Assembly (NCBI GenBank): GCA_002727195.1 | Contig: PBWH01000026.1 | Location: forward strand, 130,862 to 194,861 | Direction: 5' to 3' | DNA: 64,000 bases | Source of the DNA: Gemmatimonadota bacterium | GTDB lineage: Bacteria > Latescibacterota > UBA2968 | Part shown: positions 54,370 through 62,772 of the stretch, piece by piece | How positions within the stretch are numbered: position 1 is the first letter of the stretch | Layout: each line of letters starts with the position of its first letter | The notes under the pieces: model-generated | What the model was told of the DNA's origin: nothing | Seen by the model: the letters and a program-made list of their open reading frames with translations, nothing else | Database searches by the model: none | Made by a program: the position numbers and the translations under genes

Positions 54370-54870
54370 GTGCACGTCTACCTGGGCATTAAATACCATG
54401 AGGATGGCGCGAACCGTTTCCGAATCGAGACGACTTGTGGTGTACTCGAAGAGATCGGCCACAACGTCACGTGCGTATTCCGTGACCAGGAGTCGTGGGG
54501 AGCGCGGATATTCCCGCCGACCGAACTGATGACCCGCACCTTCGAAATGATCGATAATAGTGAGCGCGTCCTGATCGACCTGACCGAGAAGGGCGTCGGC
54601 CTCGGAATCGAAGCGAGCTACACACGTGCAAAAGACAAACGGGTTCTTACGATCGCCCAGGCCGGATCTGGCATATCCGCTGGGCTTCCCGGTATCTCCA
54701 CGGCCGTGGTCCCCTACGCCGACAGCGCAGACCTTGGCGCAAAGATCACCCCTACTTGCAAGCATGACCACCGATTACGAGATTCGCCGCGTAGGCACCG
54801 AGGACATCACTGTGTTCATCGAATTCCGCGGCCGTATTTTCAAAGAAGTCGGCCTCGATCAGCTCGATGA
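54370..54870 (+). CDS. Nucleoside 2-deoxyribosyltransferase-like protein
   Basis: GTG start at 54370, two bases after the previous stop. The first about 125 residues read as a nucleoside deoxyribosyltransferase or related NDT-fold protein: VYLGIKYHEDGANRFRIE, FEMIDNSERVLIDLTEKGVG and GIEASYTRAKDKRVLTIAQ, which contains the conserved Glu. The last 40 residues (CKHDHRLRDSPRRHRG) are Arg-rich, overlap the next gene by about 107 bases and look like frameshifted sequence. A shift near 54740 would give a short natural end before ATG 54764. The core domain is probably functional or only slightly altered at its end. Confidence 0.65.
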   Translation: MHVYLGIKYHEDGANRFRIETTCGVLEEIGHNVTCVFRDQESWGARIFPPTELMTRTFEMIDNSERVLIDLTEKGVGLGIEASYTRAKDKRVLTIAQAGSGISAGLPGISTAVVPYADSADLGAKITPTCKHDHRLRDSPRRHRGHHCVHRIPRPYFQRSRPRSAR

Positions 54871-55249
54871 CTCTGACGCTGTATCCGAGCAGTATTTCGC
54901 CACCGCGATCCCGCCGGAAACCTTCGTGGGCTTCCTGGCCGTGTCGGATGATCAAACCGTCGGTCCAGCCTGGTTAAGCTTCTAAGAGATGCCGCCCAAA
55001 CCGATGGAGCCCAATGGTCGGTTCGGCTACATCTCCAGCATGTTTGTAGTTCCCGAGCATAGAGGGCACGGACTCGCCGGTCGCCTGATGGCCGCCCTTA
55101 TCGACAAGGCCAAGAATCTCGGCATCAACTTGTTGTCCCTGCAAGCGTCCGAGGCAGGAAGGCCTATATACGAGAAGATCGGGTTCAGCACCTGGGCCGA
55201 AATGGGTACCAACGTGCCAACGGTGCTAAAGAGGCTCCCCAATCCATAG
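54764..55249 (+). pseudogene. GNAT family N-acetyltransferase with in-frame stop
   Basis: Reads MTTDYEIRRVGTEDITVFIE and FATAIPPETFVGFLAVSDD, then TAA at 54983-54985 after AWLSF, then the acetyl-CoA-binding part in the same frame: GYISSMFVVPEHRGHGLAGR and LLSLQASEAGRPIYEKIGF. A single stop separates the two halves and no frameshift is present. Without readthrough there is no acetyl-CoA site in the first product. Confidence 0.75.
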
Positions 55250-55264
55250 ACCAGGTACACGCCA

Positions 55265-56344
55265 ATGAATGTCAGGTTCTTCTGGGAGGTCGGAGACGAC
55301 TTCACTCTTGCCCACCGCGGCAATCCATACGGTCCGCTCCTCGCAATCGCAATGGCAAAGTTGGGAATCCAGTATCAGCCCGGGAGCTATGACTTTACGC
55401 GCAAGTGGCTGGATGAAACACGCGAGTCGAGTGACGTCCTCCACATCAACTGGCTGCACCACTTCTACAAGGCCGATCACCTCTCGACATCGATACGGAA
55501 TCTCAAACGATTCACGAACAACCTGACCTACGCGCAATCACTCGGATACCGGATCGTGTGGACACTCCACAACCTGTATCCGCACGAACGGCCATTCCCT
55601 GAAATCGACCACGATGCCCAGGCAACGATGTGCCAGGTCGCGGATGAAGTTGTTGCACACTGCCAGTATGCGGCCGACCGGTGTGCGGAGCTGTTCTACC
55701 GAACCGAGCGATTGACGGTCGTCCCCCACGGCAACTACATCAACGCATACCCGAATGAGCTCTCCAAGGCGGATGCCCGAACAGCACTCGGCATTCCCCA
55801 GGATGCTCGCGTATTTGTGTTCAGTGGAAACGCTCGGCCCTACAAGGGGATCGATCGGCTCGTCGAGACGTTCAGGAAGATCGCTCAGCCGGACGAGCAT
55901 CTTCTGCTGATGATGCGCCACTCCCGGTTCAACCCGCAATACGCACTCGACTATGTTGAGCTGGCACAAGGAACGCCGAACATCACCGCCGTCTCCTCAG
56001 ACTTCTTCGAACGGGAAGATTTCCAGTCCTATCTGTGCGCCGGGGACGTCGCCGTGCTCCCCTTCGTGGACGTACTAACCTCCGGATCGTCCATCCTCGC
56101 GCTATCGTTCGGCCTCCCTGTCGTCCTCCCCCGTCTCGGCTGCTTACCCGAGGTCGTTGGCGATAATGAAGGCTTCCTGTTCGACCCGCACAATCCCGCC
56201 GGGCTCGACCAGGCACTCCAGGCAGCGAGACAAGCTGACCTGACAGCGATGTCAGACGCAGCGATACGCCGGGCACGCGAGCTCGACTGGGATTCGATTG
56301 CCCAAACCATCGCCCCTCTGTACAGGTCGGGAGAGCAACCATGA
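55265..56344 (+). CDS. Glycosyltransferase (GT4-like)
   Basis: A 359-residue GT-B glycosyltransferase of family 4 type. The N-terminal acceptor domain has VLHINWLHHFYKADH and RIVWTLHNLYPHE. The C-terminal donor domain has VFVFSGNARPYKGIDRLVE, DVAVLPFVDVLTSGSSILA and GLPVVLPRLGCLPEVVGDNE, the E-x7-E-like nucleotide-sugar region. No membrane segment is present. It probably builds an exopolysaccharide or surface glycan. The stop overlaps the start of the HAD remnant (ATGA). Confidence 0.9.
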   Translation: MNVRFFWEVGDDFTLAHRGNPYGPLLAIAMAKLGIQYQPGSYDFTRKWLDETRESSDVLHINWLHHFYKADHLSTSIRNLKRFTNNLTYAQSLGYRIVWTLHNLYPHERPFPEIDHDAQATMCQVADEVVAHCQYAADRCAELFYRTERLTVVPHGNYINAYPNELSKADARTALGIPQDARVFVFSGNARPYKGIDRLVETFRKIAQPDEHLLLMMRHSRFNPQYALDYVELAQGTPNITAVSSDFFEREDFQSYLCAGDVAVLPFVDVLTSGSSILALSFGLPVVLPRLGCLPEVVGDNEGFLFDPHNPAGLDQALQAARQADLTAMSDAAIRRARELDWDSIAQTIAPLYRSGEQP

Positions 56345-57001
56345 TCCGCGCCGTCTTCTTCGACCTGGACGGGACACTAGCGGATTCCAATGACACCTGG
56401 AACACGGGTCTGCAGGCATCCTTCAATCTGTTCGAAGGCGAGACGAACTCGCGAAAGTGTGGAAGAAAACGAATCAGGGACTGCTTAAGCAGGTCAACGC
56501 GGGGACCCTGGCCATGCGGGAGGCGATACAGACGCGCTATCTGGACGTCCTTGGGCGAATGGCGATTGACGACGAAGCCTTCGCGGAGTCACTGAACAAC
56601 CGCCTATCAGAGACCCGCCTTGCGACGATTAGCCCCACGCTGACGGTTACCTGCGGGAACTCGGGAAGCGATATCACCTAGGGATCATCACCAACGGATC
56701 TGACGCCGATTACGCCGATAGACAGCCTGCGGTGATCGCTCACGTAGACGTGCAACATCTAGTGGACGCGATCTGGATCTCAGATGTCGTCGGTCACCGG
56801 AAGCCATCGGTCGAGATCTTCACGCCGGCCCTGACGACAGCCGAGGTAAGGTTCCCATTCACCGTGTTTGGTGGATTCTGGATGGAGAGCCTGGCGGACG
56901 GACCCTACAAGCCTCACCTTCCCTATCCGGTGGCGTATCGTGTCGTCGGAATCGGCGAGGTGGAACTGACCGGTTTGCCAACCAATCCACCTGGAGGGTA
57001 A
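56341..57001 (+). pseudogene. HAD-family hydrolase, broken
   Basis: Opens IRAVFFDLDGTLADSNDTW (HAD motif I). A frameshift near 56440 follows, then FAESLNNRLSETRLATISP. Another shift near 56640 leads to GYLRELGKRYHLGIITNGSD (motif II) and VDAIWISDVVGHRKPSVEIF (motif III Lys). After TTAE the sequence changes to an unrelated tail (SLADGPYKPHLPYPVAYRVV) and stops at 56999-57001; the motif IV region is absent. Two frameshifts and a replaced end make it inactive. Confidence 0.72.
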
Positions 57002-57018
57002 GAGGTACTGAAAGTGGG

Positions 57019-57129
57019 TTGCTTGCCCTCGATGAGGCCTGCGCGTTGTTAGAGGTAAGGGATCCGAGCCTGGTTGAGCTGTATCGTCTGGCCGCTCTCG
57101 TGCGTGAGCAGACCGACCAGGCCAGCTAA
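57019..57129 (+). pseudogene. Short coding remnant
   Basis: A reading frame with no start gives LLALDEACALLEVRDPSLVE and LYRLAALVREQ before TAA 57127-57129. This style resembles the N terminus of radical-SAM (CofH/biotin-synthase-like) proteins, but the catalytic part is absent. It is probably a scrap left by a deletion next to the HAD remnant. Confidence 0.3.
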
Positions 57130-57380
57130 GCCTCCATACGGTGATCCTTCAACAGAGCTTTCACATTCTCTGCCCTCTCTCCGGGAACCCAGAGTTCCAT
57201 CGGGCCGGCGATCTGGTTGAACTCGATCCCGATACGACCCGGCTGGATCAGATCCTGAAGGGTCTCCCCCTCGACCACATAAGTAATCCTCTCCGCGTCG
57301 AGCATCGACTTTGCCAGACCCAGCAGAAGTACCTCTCCCGTACTCAGAATGCATTGCCAATCTGCTTCTAATTCAGACAT
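57126..57380 (-). CDS. DUF2007 domain protein
   Basis: An 84-residue protein of the putative signal-transducing DUF2007 type. It reads WQCILSTGEVLLLGLAKSML (first strand and helix), ERITYVVEGETLQDL, then IAGPMELWVPGERAENVKAL ending in a lysine-rich helix. The family is small, soluble and of unknown function, often found near regulatory or protease genes. The ATG has GAGGAAAC upstream. No partner is identifiable here. Confidence 0.8.
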   Translation of the reverse strand: MSELEADWQCILSTGEVLLLGLAKSMLDAERITYVVEGETLQDLIQPGRIGIEFNQIAGPMELWVPGERAENVKALLKDHRMEA

Positions 57381-57596
57381 AGTTTCCTCGATTCATTTGC
57401 AAAGCGGCCTTCAATAGAATCCATACTCTCAGTACCTACGTCCGGTCAACGAAGGTGGGGTGAGGAAATTGTGGGATCCACAGAAGGTTCACTCGGCCCG
57501 ACGCTACTGCCATTCCTGATTTCCCAATGACAAGCAAGCACCCCCACCTTAACTTTCGCCCTCGAACCAAAGCCAGAAGAAACGCGGAAACGAGAA

Positions 57597-58586
57597 ATGG
57601 AAACGAGCATTCGTACCATACAAGTCGGCATGGGGCCACTGGGCTGCCTGATGACCCCCGTATTCGGAAACAAGGCATCGATCGACGTCGTCGCCGCCGT
57701 TGACGTGAACCCGGATATCGTTGGTAAGTCACTCGGGGACCTGACAACTGCAGACTCTGATGTAACGGTCTCCGATCTGGATACCGCCCTCGCACAGAGC
57801 CCTGACGTCGCGGTCGTCACCACCGTCTCGGAGGTCGACCGCCTCTGGCCACAGATTCAGCCGCTCGTGGCGGCCGGAGTGAACGTGGTCTCGACGTGCG
57901 AAGAGCTCTCCTACCCCTGGACGACCCAGCCAGATCTCTCTCGCGAGATCAATGCCGTCGCTCGGGAAGCTGGCGTTTCTGTCCTTGGGACCGGAATCAA
58001 CCCGGGCTACCTGATGGACTTCCTGCCGACCGTCGCCACCGCGGTCGTCAACCACGTCGATCGTGTACTGATCGAACGGATCCAGGACGCCACCACCCGA
58101 CGACTCCCCTTCTGCCAGAAAATCGGCGCCGGCCTCACCCCACAGGCTTTCCAGGAACTTGTCACGTCCGGAAAGATCCGCCACGTCGGCCTGACGGAAT
58201 CCATGCATCTCTTGGCCGCCAAGCTCGGATGGTCACTCGACCGGACAGAGGATGTCGTCGAACCGGTCATTGCGGACATCCCGGTGCACGGAGAGGGCTG
58301 GACCGTGAAATCGGGTCAGGCCGCGGGCGTGAACCAGACGGGTCGTGGATATGTCGATGGCGAAGAAATCATTACGTTGGTCTTCCGCGCAGCCGTCGGC
58401 CAACCGAACCCCAGGGACACCGTCACGCTCTCGGGAGACCCGGACTACACCGTTAATGTGCCCGGCGGCACCCACGGCGACACCGCCACCTGTGCGATCA
58501 TTGCCAACGCGATACCTGCAATACAGGCCGCTCCGGCGGGTCTACGCACGATGGCGGACATGCCCCCGATCTCCTGCTGCCTCTGA
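57597..58586 (+). CDS. Dihydrodipicolinate reductase-like NAD(P)-binding protein
   Basis: A 329-residue oxidoreductase. It has a Rossmann start (IQVGMGPLGCLMTPVFG), DVVAAVDVNPDIVGKSLGDL, VVSTCEELSYPW, GVSVLGTGINPGYLMDFLP, and a C-terminal beta-domain (GWTVKSGQAAGVNQTGRGYV). This matches the DapB-like group that includes 2,4-diaminopentanoate dehydrogenases. It may reduce an imine or act on an amino-acid-derived substrate; a true DapB is less likely given the lack of a DapB C-terminal core. The stop overlaps the ATG of the glgB-like gene by one base (TGATG). Confidence 0.83.
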   Translation: METSIRTIQVGMGPLGCLMTPVFGNKASIDVVAAVDVNPDIVGKSLGDLTTADSDVTVSDLDTALAQSPDVAVVTTVSEVDRLWPQIQPLVAAGVNVVSTCEELSYPWTTQPDLSREINAVAREAGVSVLGTGINPGYLMDFLPTVATAVVNHVDRVLIERIQDATTRRLPFCQKIGAGLTPQAFQELVTSGKIRHVGLTESMHLLAAKLGWSLDRTEDVVEPVIADIPVHGEGWTVKSGQAAGVNQTGRGYVDGEEIITLVFRAAVGQPNPRDTVTLSGDPDYTVNVPGGTHGDTATCAIIANAIPAIQAAPAGLRTMADMPPISCCL

Positions 58587-60790
58587 TGGCGCTGACTGCA
58601 ACCAAAAGTGACATAGCTCGTATCCTTGGGTCGAGCCACCACGACCCTTTTGAAATACTGGGCACGCACCCGATCTGGGAATACGGGGCTAACCACGTCG
58701 TGGTTCGCTGCTTCCGACCAGAAGCCGAATCAATCGAGGTCGTCGATCACGACACGCTCAAAGTCGTGGCTCCGCTCGAACGTCGTCACCCTGAGGGGTT
58801 CTATGAAAGCGTGATCCCCGATTATGACGTGACGTTCACCTACCTGCTCCGGATCACCAACCACGGCCAGCACACCTACACCCTTCCCGATCAGTATAGC
58901 TTCGGTCCCGTAATCAAGGACTTCGACCTGCATCTCGGGTCGGAATGATCGTACCAGAACCTGTCCGACCGAATGGGCGCGAACTGCATCGAACACGGCG
59001 GGATGCGAGGCACGCTGTTCTCGGTCTGGGCGCCAGCCGCGGATCGCCTGAGTGTCGTCGGGGACTTCAACTGGTGGGATGGACCTGTACACCCCATGCG
59101 TGCACGGGGATCATCAGGCATCTGGTAGCTGTTCATCCCGGACATCAACGAAGGTCATTTGTATAAATACGAGATCAGGACAGGCAAGCAGGTCCAGGTC
59201 AAGACGGACCCTTATGCCAAGCGCATGGAGCTTCGCCCGCAGACCGCCTCGATTGTCCACACCCTGCGTAACGACGGGTGGACCGATCAGGACTGAATCG
59301 CACGACGGCCCGAATCCCACAGTGTCGCGGAACCTGTTTCGATCTACGAAGTCCATCCGGGATCGTGGCGCCGTGTGCCAGAAGAGGACCGCCCCCTGAG
59401 CTATCTGGAACTGGCGGACCAGTTGGTTCCTTACGTGCACGACCTCGGGTATACGCACATCGAGCTAATGCCGATCCTCGAGCACCCGATCGACCAGTCC
59501 TAGGGATGTCAGGTCCTCGGCTACTACGCACCGACCAGCCACTACGGGACACCGGACGAGTTCCAGCATTTTGTCAATATCTGCCACGAGAACGGCATCG
59601 GGGTGATCCTAGACTGGGTCCCCGCTCACTTCCCTCGCGATTCAGAAGGACTGGCGCGTTTCGACGGAACAGCCCTCTACGAGCACGAGGATCCCCGGCA
59701 AGGCGCACACCCCGATTGGTGCACCCTGATCTTCAACTACGGACGCACCGAGGTCCGCAACTTCCTGATCAACAACGCGCTCTACTGGATCGACAAGTAT
59801 CACATCGATGGACTGCGTGTTGATGCTGTCACATCGATGCTCTACCTAGACTACTCGCGGGAAGAGGGTGAGTGGGTGCCGAACCGGTTCGGAGGACGGG
59901 AGAGCCTGGAAGCCGTCTCCTTCGTGCAGGAGCTCAACCACAAGGTCTACGAGCGGTTCCCCGGCGTGCTGATGGCCGCGGAAGAGTCGACCGCGTGGCC
60001 CGGCGTATCACGCCTCACCTACCTCGGCGGTCTCGGGTTCGGCTTCAAGTGGAACATGGGCTGGATGCACGACACGCTGGGTTACATGTCGCACGAGCCC
60101 GTGCACCGGAAGTACCACCACGACAATCTGACCTTCGGACTCGTCTACGCCTTCCACGAAAACTTTATCATCGCCATCTCACACGACGAGTTCGTCCACG
60201 GCAAGGGCTCGTTGATCAACAAGATGCCCGACGACGCATGGCAGAAGTTCGCCAACCTGCGCGCCTATTTCGGCTACATGTTCGTGCATCCGGGCAAGAA
60301 GCTGCTGTTTATGGGGTGCGAGTTCGGTCAATGGAAGGAATGGGACGCCGAATCGAGCCTCGACTGGCACCTGACCGAACAACGGGACCACAAAGGACTC
60401 CTGGCCCTGATTCGCGATCTGAACGCGCTCTACCGGCAGGAGCCCGCGCTCTACGAGCTCGACGCGGAAGCGGAGGGATTCGACTGGATCGACTTCAGCG
60501 ATCACGACCAATCGGTCGTCGCGTTCCAAAGATCCGGCCGCACCCTGGGCGAAGAGATCCTGTTCGTGAGCAACTTCACACCCGTTCTCCGCGAGGGCTA
60601 TCGCCTCGGTGTCCCGACACCGGGGCGGTATGTCGAGCGCCTAAACACGGATGCGGATCTGTATGCCAGGGGCAACCAGGGCAATCAGGGTGAGGTGCAT
60701 ACGTCAGCCGTAGAGTCACACGATCGCCCGAACAGCATCGAGATATCACTTCCTCCCCTCGCGACGGTCGTGTTCAAGCACCAGCCGTGA
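58586..60790 (+). pseudogene. glgB: 1,4-alpha-glucan branching enzyme with four in-frame stops
   Basis: The whole 735-codon GlgB frame is present with no frameshift: CBM48-like N domain ([37 protein letters not shown]), then GH13 ([32 protein letters not shown] nucleophile Asp, [13 protein letters not shown] acid/base Glu, [12 protein letters not shown]) and a C-terminal sandwich. Stops are TGA 58946-58948 (probably Gly), TAG 59126-59128 (Glu in GVWELFIP of relatives), TGA 59294-59296 (Trp) and TAG 59501-59503 (Trp of DQSWGYQ). An uninterrupted 396-codon frame from about 59603 to the end holds the catalytic core but lacks a proper start. As written it cannot make glycogen branches. Confidence 0.85.
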
Positions 60791-60910
60791 TCCACGGATC
60801 CTTCCAGGCTACAAGTCGCCTCATTGCCTTGACGACCACAGTCATAACGGTGATGCTTGTGAACCGCTCGCGCGTGCCCGCCTGTGGCTTCGCATCTCAG
60901 CTCGTCGGCC

Positions 60911-60960
60911 AGCGATGTCTTCCCTCCGTGTCCTCTGTGGTTTCCTGGTTTTCTTGCCTC
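60911..60960. repeat. Short-period repeat (reverse of ccacagaggacacggaggga)
   Basis: Read on the minus strand it gives ccaggaaaccacagaggaca then cggaggga. It belongs to the same style as 4027-4062 and 40561-40592. The surrounding 60791-61033 shows no gene. Confidence 0.5.
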
Positions 60961-61033
60961 AGGATCCGTACCCAAACGACTCTAACCGGGGCTCTGAAAC
61001 AATCCTCCGTCCTCATTCACCTCATCGAGGTCA

Positions 61034-61642
61034 TTAGCGTCCTCGTATCCACTCGGCCACGGCCGTAACCGCGCTCCCGTTCTCCTCATCCCAGGGGATG
61101 ATCATGTCAGCCATCGTTCGTCCCGGTTCGCTGTAGCGCGACACGTTGGGAATGACATCCCTCCGATACCACGTCGTCGCACCTTCCAATGACGTCTTGC
61201 CAGACGATGTGTCGCGGAGCAGTCGGCGCACCACCCGCTCGTGGACGTTGGCGTCGATGAACAGGCTGAGGTCAGAAAGCTCGACGACACGCCGGTCCGC
61301 GAACAGAAGGTGGCCTTCCACTATGACGACATCAGACGGTCCAATGCCCTCCGGCTCGCCACCCCTGGCCTTGCAACGGGTGCCCTCGACCGGAACGGTG
61401 ACGGTGCCGCCCTGCTTGAGGATCCCAAGGTGATCGACCAGGTCGTCCCACAGGACGGCCATCGGGTGGTTGCTCGTCACGGCAGCTTTACGCTCGGGCT
61501 CCGGCACATCGTGAAAGTCGCGGAAGTATCGGTCCTGTACCACCAGCACCGGGTCCAGATCCCCGATGGCCTTGCAAAGGGCCCGGGAAAAGGTAGACTT
61601 CCCTGATGCCGTGGCGCCAGATACGGCAACCAGCGCGCTCAC
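61034..61642 (-). CDS. Uridine kinase/phosphoribulokinase-like P-loop protein
   Basis: A 202-residue kinase of the uridine kinase/PRK superfamily. VAVSGATASGKSTFSRAL is the P-loop, VQDRYFRDFHDVPEPERK follows (substrate loop with conserved Asp/Tyr), then DVVIVEGHLLFADRRVV (Walker B-like) and FIDANVHERVVRRLLRDT with Arg residues of the lid. The start is GTG 61642. It probably phosphorylates a nucleoside or sugar. The converging repeat region lies downstream. Confidence 0.85.
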   Translation of the reverse strand: MSALVAVSGATASGKSTFSRALCKAIGDLDPVLVVQDRYFRDFHDVPEPERKAAVTSNHPMAVLWDDLVDHLGILKQGGTVTVPVEGTRCKARGGEPEGIGPSDVVIVEGHLLFADRRVVELSDLSLFIDANVHERVVRRLLRDTSSGKTSLEGATTWYRRDVIPNVSRYSEPGRTMADMIIPWDEENGSAVTAVAEWIRGR

Positions 61643-61750
61643 GGCGCTCCCCCAAACGCCTGGGAGGCATCAACTACGGCCATTGACATCCCTAATAGTC
61701 CTTTTCACGGTTTCTCGTGTTCAACGTCTCGGTCCTTGCGTGGGTCCGTT

Positions 61751-62532
61751 ATGGCGGCTCGGGTTGCCGCACACACGTCTATCTTCCAGCAATTCGGGTT
61801 CCATCAGGTCAAGCAGGCTGACAGGATCGCGGATACGATCGCGGAAACCGGCTTCGACGCGTTAGAGTTGCACCACGCAGCGCTCGCCGGTGACGACTAT
61901 AAGAACAGGCTGGAACACGCCCAGCGCAATTCCGGCCAGGCCCTGATCGGCGTCTCGCACAGCCTGCCCCTTTGGAATCAGGGGGTATGAGCGCGTCATG
62001 GACATCCTCGACAATCACGCGGAGCGACTGTCCGACATCGACGAAAACCTGACCTGCAACCTTTCCTGCTCCGGAAAGGCCAGCACAAAGCGGAATCCCT
62101 CGCAGAATGAACAATTGGTCCAGATCCTTTGAGAGCTATCCAGCCTGTTCGACCCCCTTGATCTCGTCCTCTCCTACCAGAATGTGGGCGAATCCCTCAC
62201 CGAACAGCTTGAGGAAGACCTCCTCTCGCTCAGCCCCAACCTCCACACCCTCCACGCTGGCGACGTCGACCCGATCGCCTTCATCGACGAGCATGGCAAT
62301 CGCATCGCCTCGATCCATCTCCGGGACTACAACGATGACGGCACTTGCACCGTCGCGCTGGTCGAGGATGAACTCCCGTACGAATCCCTCAAGTCCACCC
62401 TCTACCGAAATCGACTTCCTGGGCGATCTGATCGTTGAACTCATCCTGCCGCCCGGCACCCCGCCGGACCGTCCCCTGTTGGACATCCTCAAAGCTTCCC
62501 GCGACACCCTCTCCAACCGCCTATCCATCTGA
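61751..62532 (+). pseudogene. Sugar phosphate isomerase/epimerase (xylose-isomerase-like TIM barrel), broken
   Basis: ATG 61751 opens RVAAHTSIFQQFGFHQVKQA and GFDALELHHAALAGDDYKNR, the usual start of this barrel family. A frameshift near 61985 and an in-frame TGA near 62131 (probably from Arg) interrupt it. It then reads VLSYQNVGESLTEQLEEDL, LHTLHAGDVDPIAFIDEHGN and ASIHLRDYNDDGTCT, with metal and substrate His/Asp positions. A last frameshift near 62405 leads to FLGDLIVELILPPGTP and the stop at 62530-62532. The lesions leave no complete enzyme. Confidence 0.75.
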
Positions 62533-62772
62533 CGGATTCACATCCGTGGCGTTTCTGCCACGCTTTCAGTTCGGCTTCTGTTGTCACTGCCTCACATCTG
62601 TGGTATTTTTTCACACATGCGCCACACTTGGACTATACGACAACCAGAATCCTAAAACCCAAAACATCAACTACTTACACAAAACCGCTCCTGCCGCCAA
62701 TGGATAAGGCGCGAGGCATAAGAATTGCGCCCCCTTCTGACGACCGTTTCTCTGCCACCATTGGAACACGCC
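62533..62772. other. Intergenic region upstream of the BamA/TamA-like gene
   Basis: It holds a small inverted repeat GTGGCgtttctGCCAC near 62547-62562 and an AT-rich stretch (62600-62690) likely to carry the promoter of the outer-membrane protein gene. No coding signal. Confidence 0.3.

Noticed and set aside
5552..60790. Reassignment of TGA or TAG to an amino acid
   Set aside because: Stops in the broken genes fall on Trp, Glu, Gly, Arg, Tyr/Trp and Cys positions. Intact genes here end with TAA, TAG and TGA, and most broken genes also have frameshifts.
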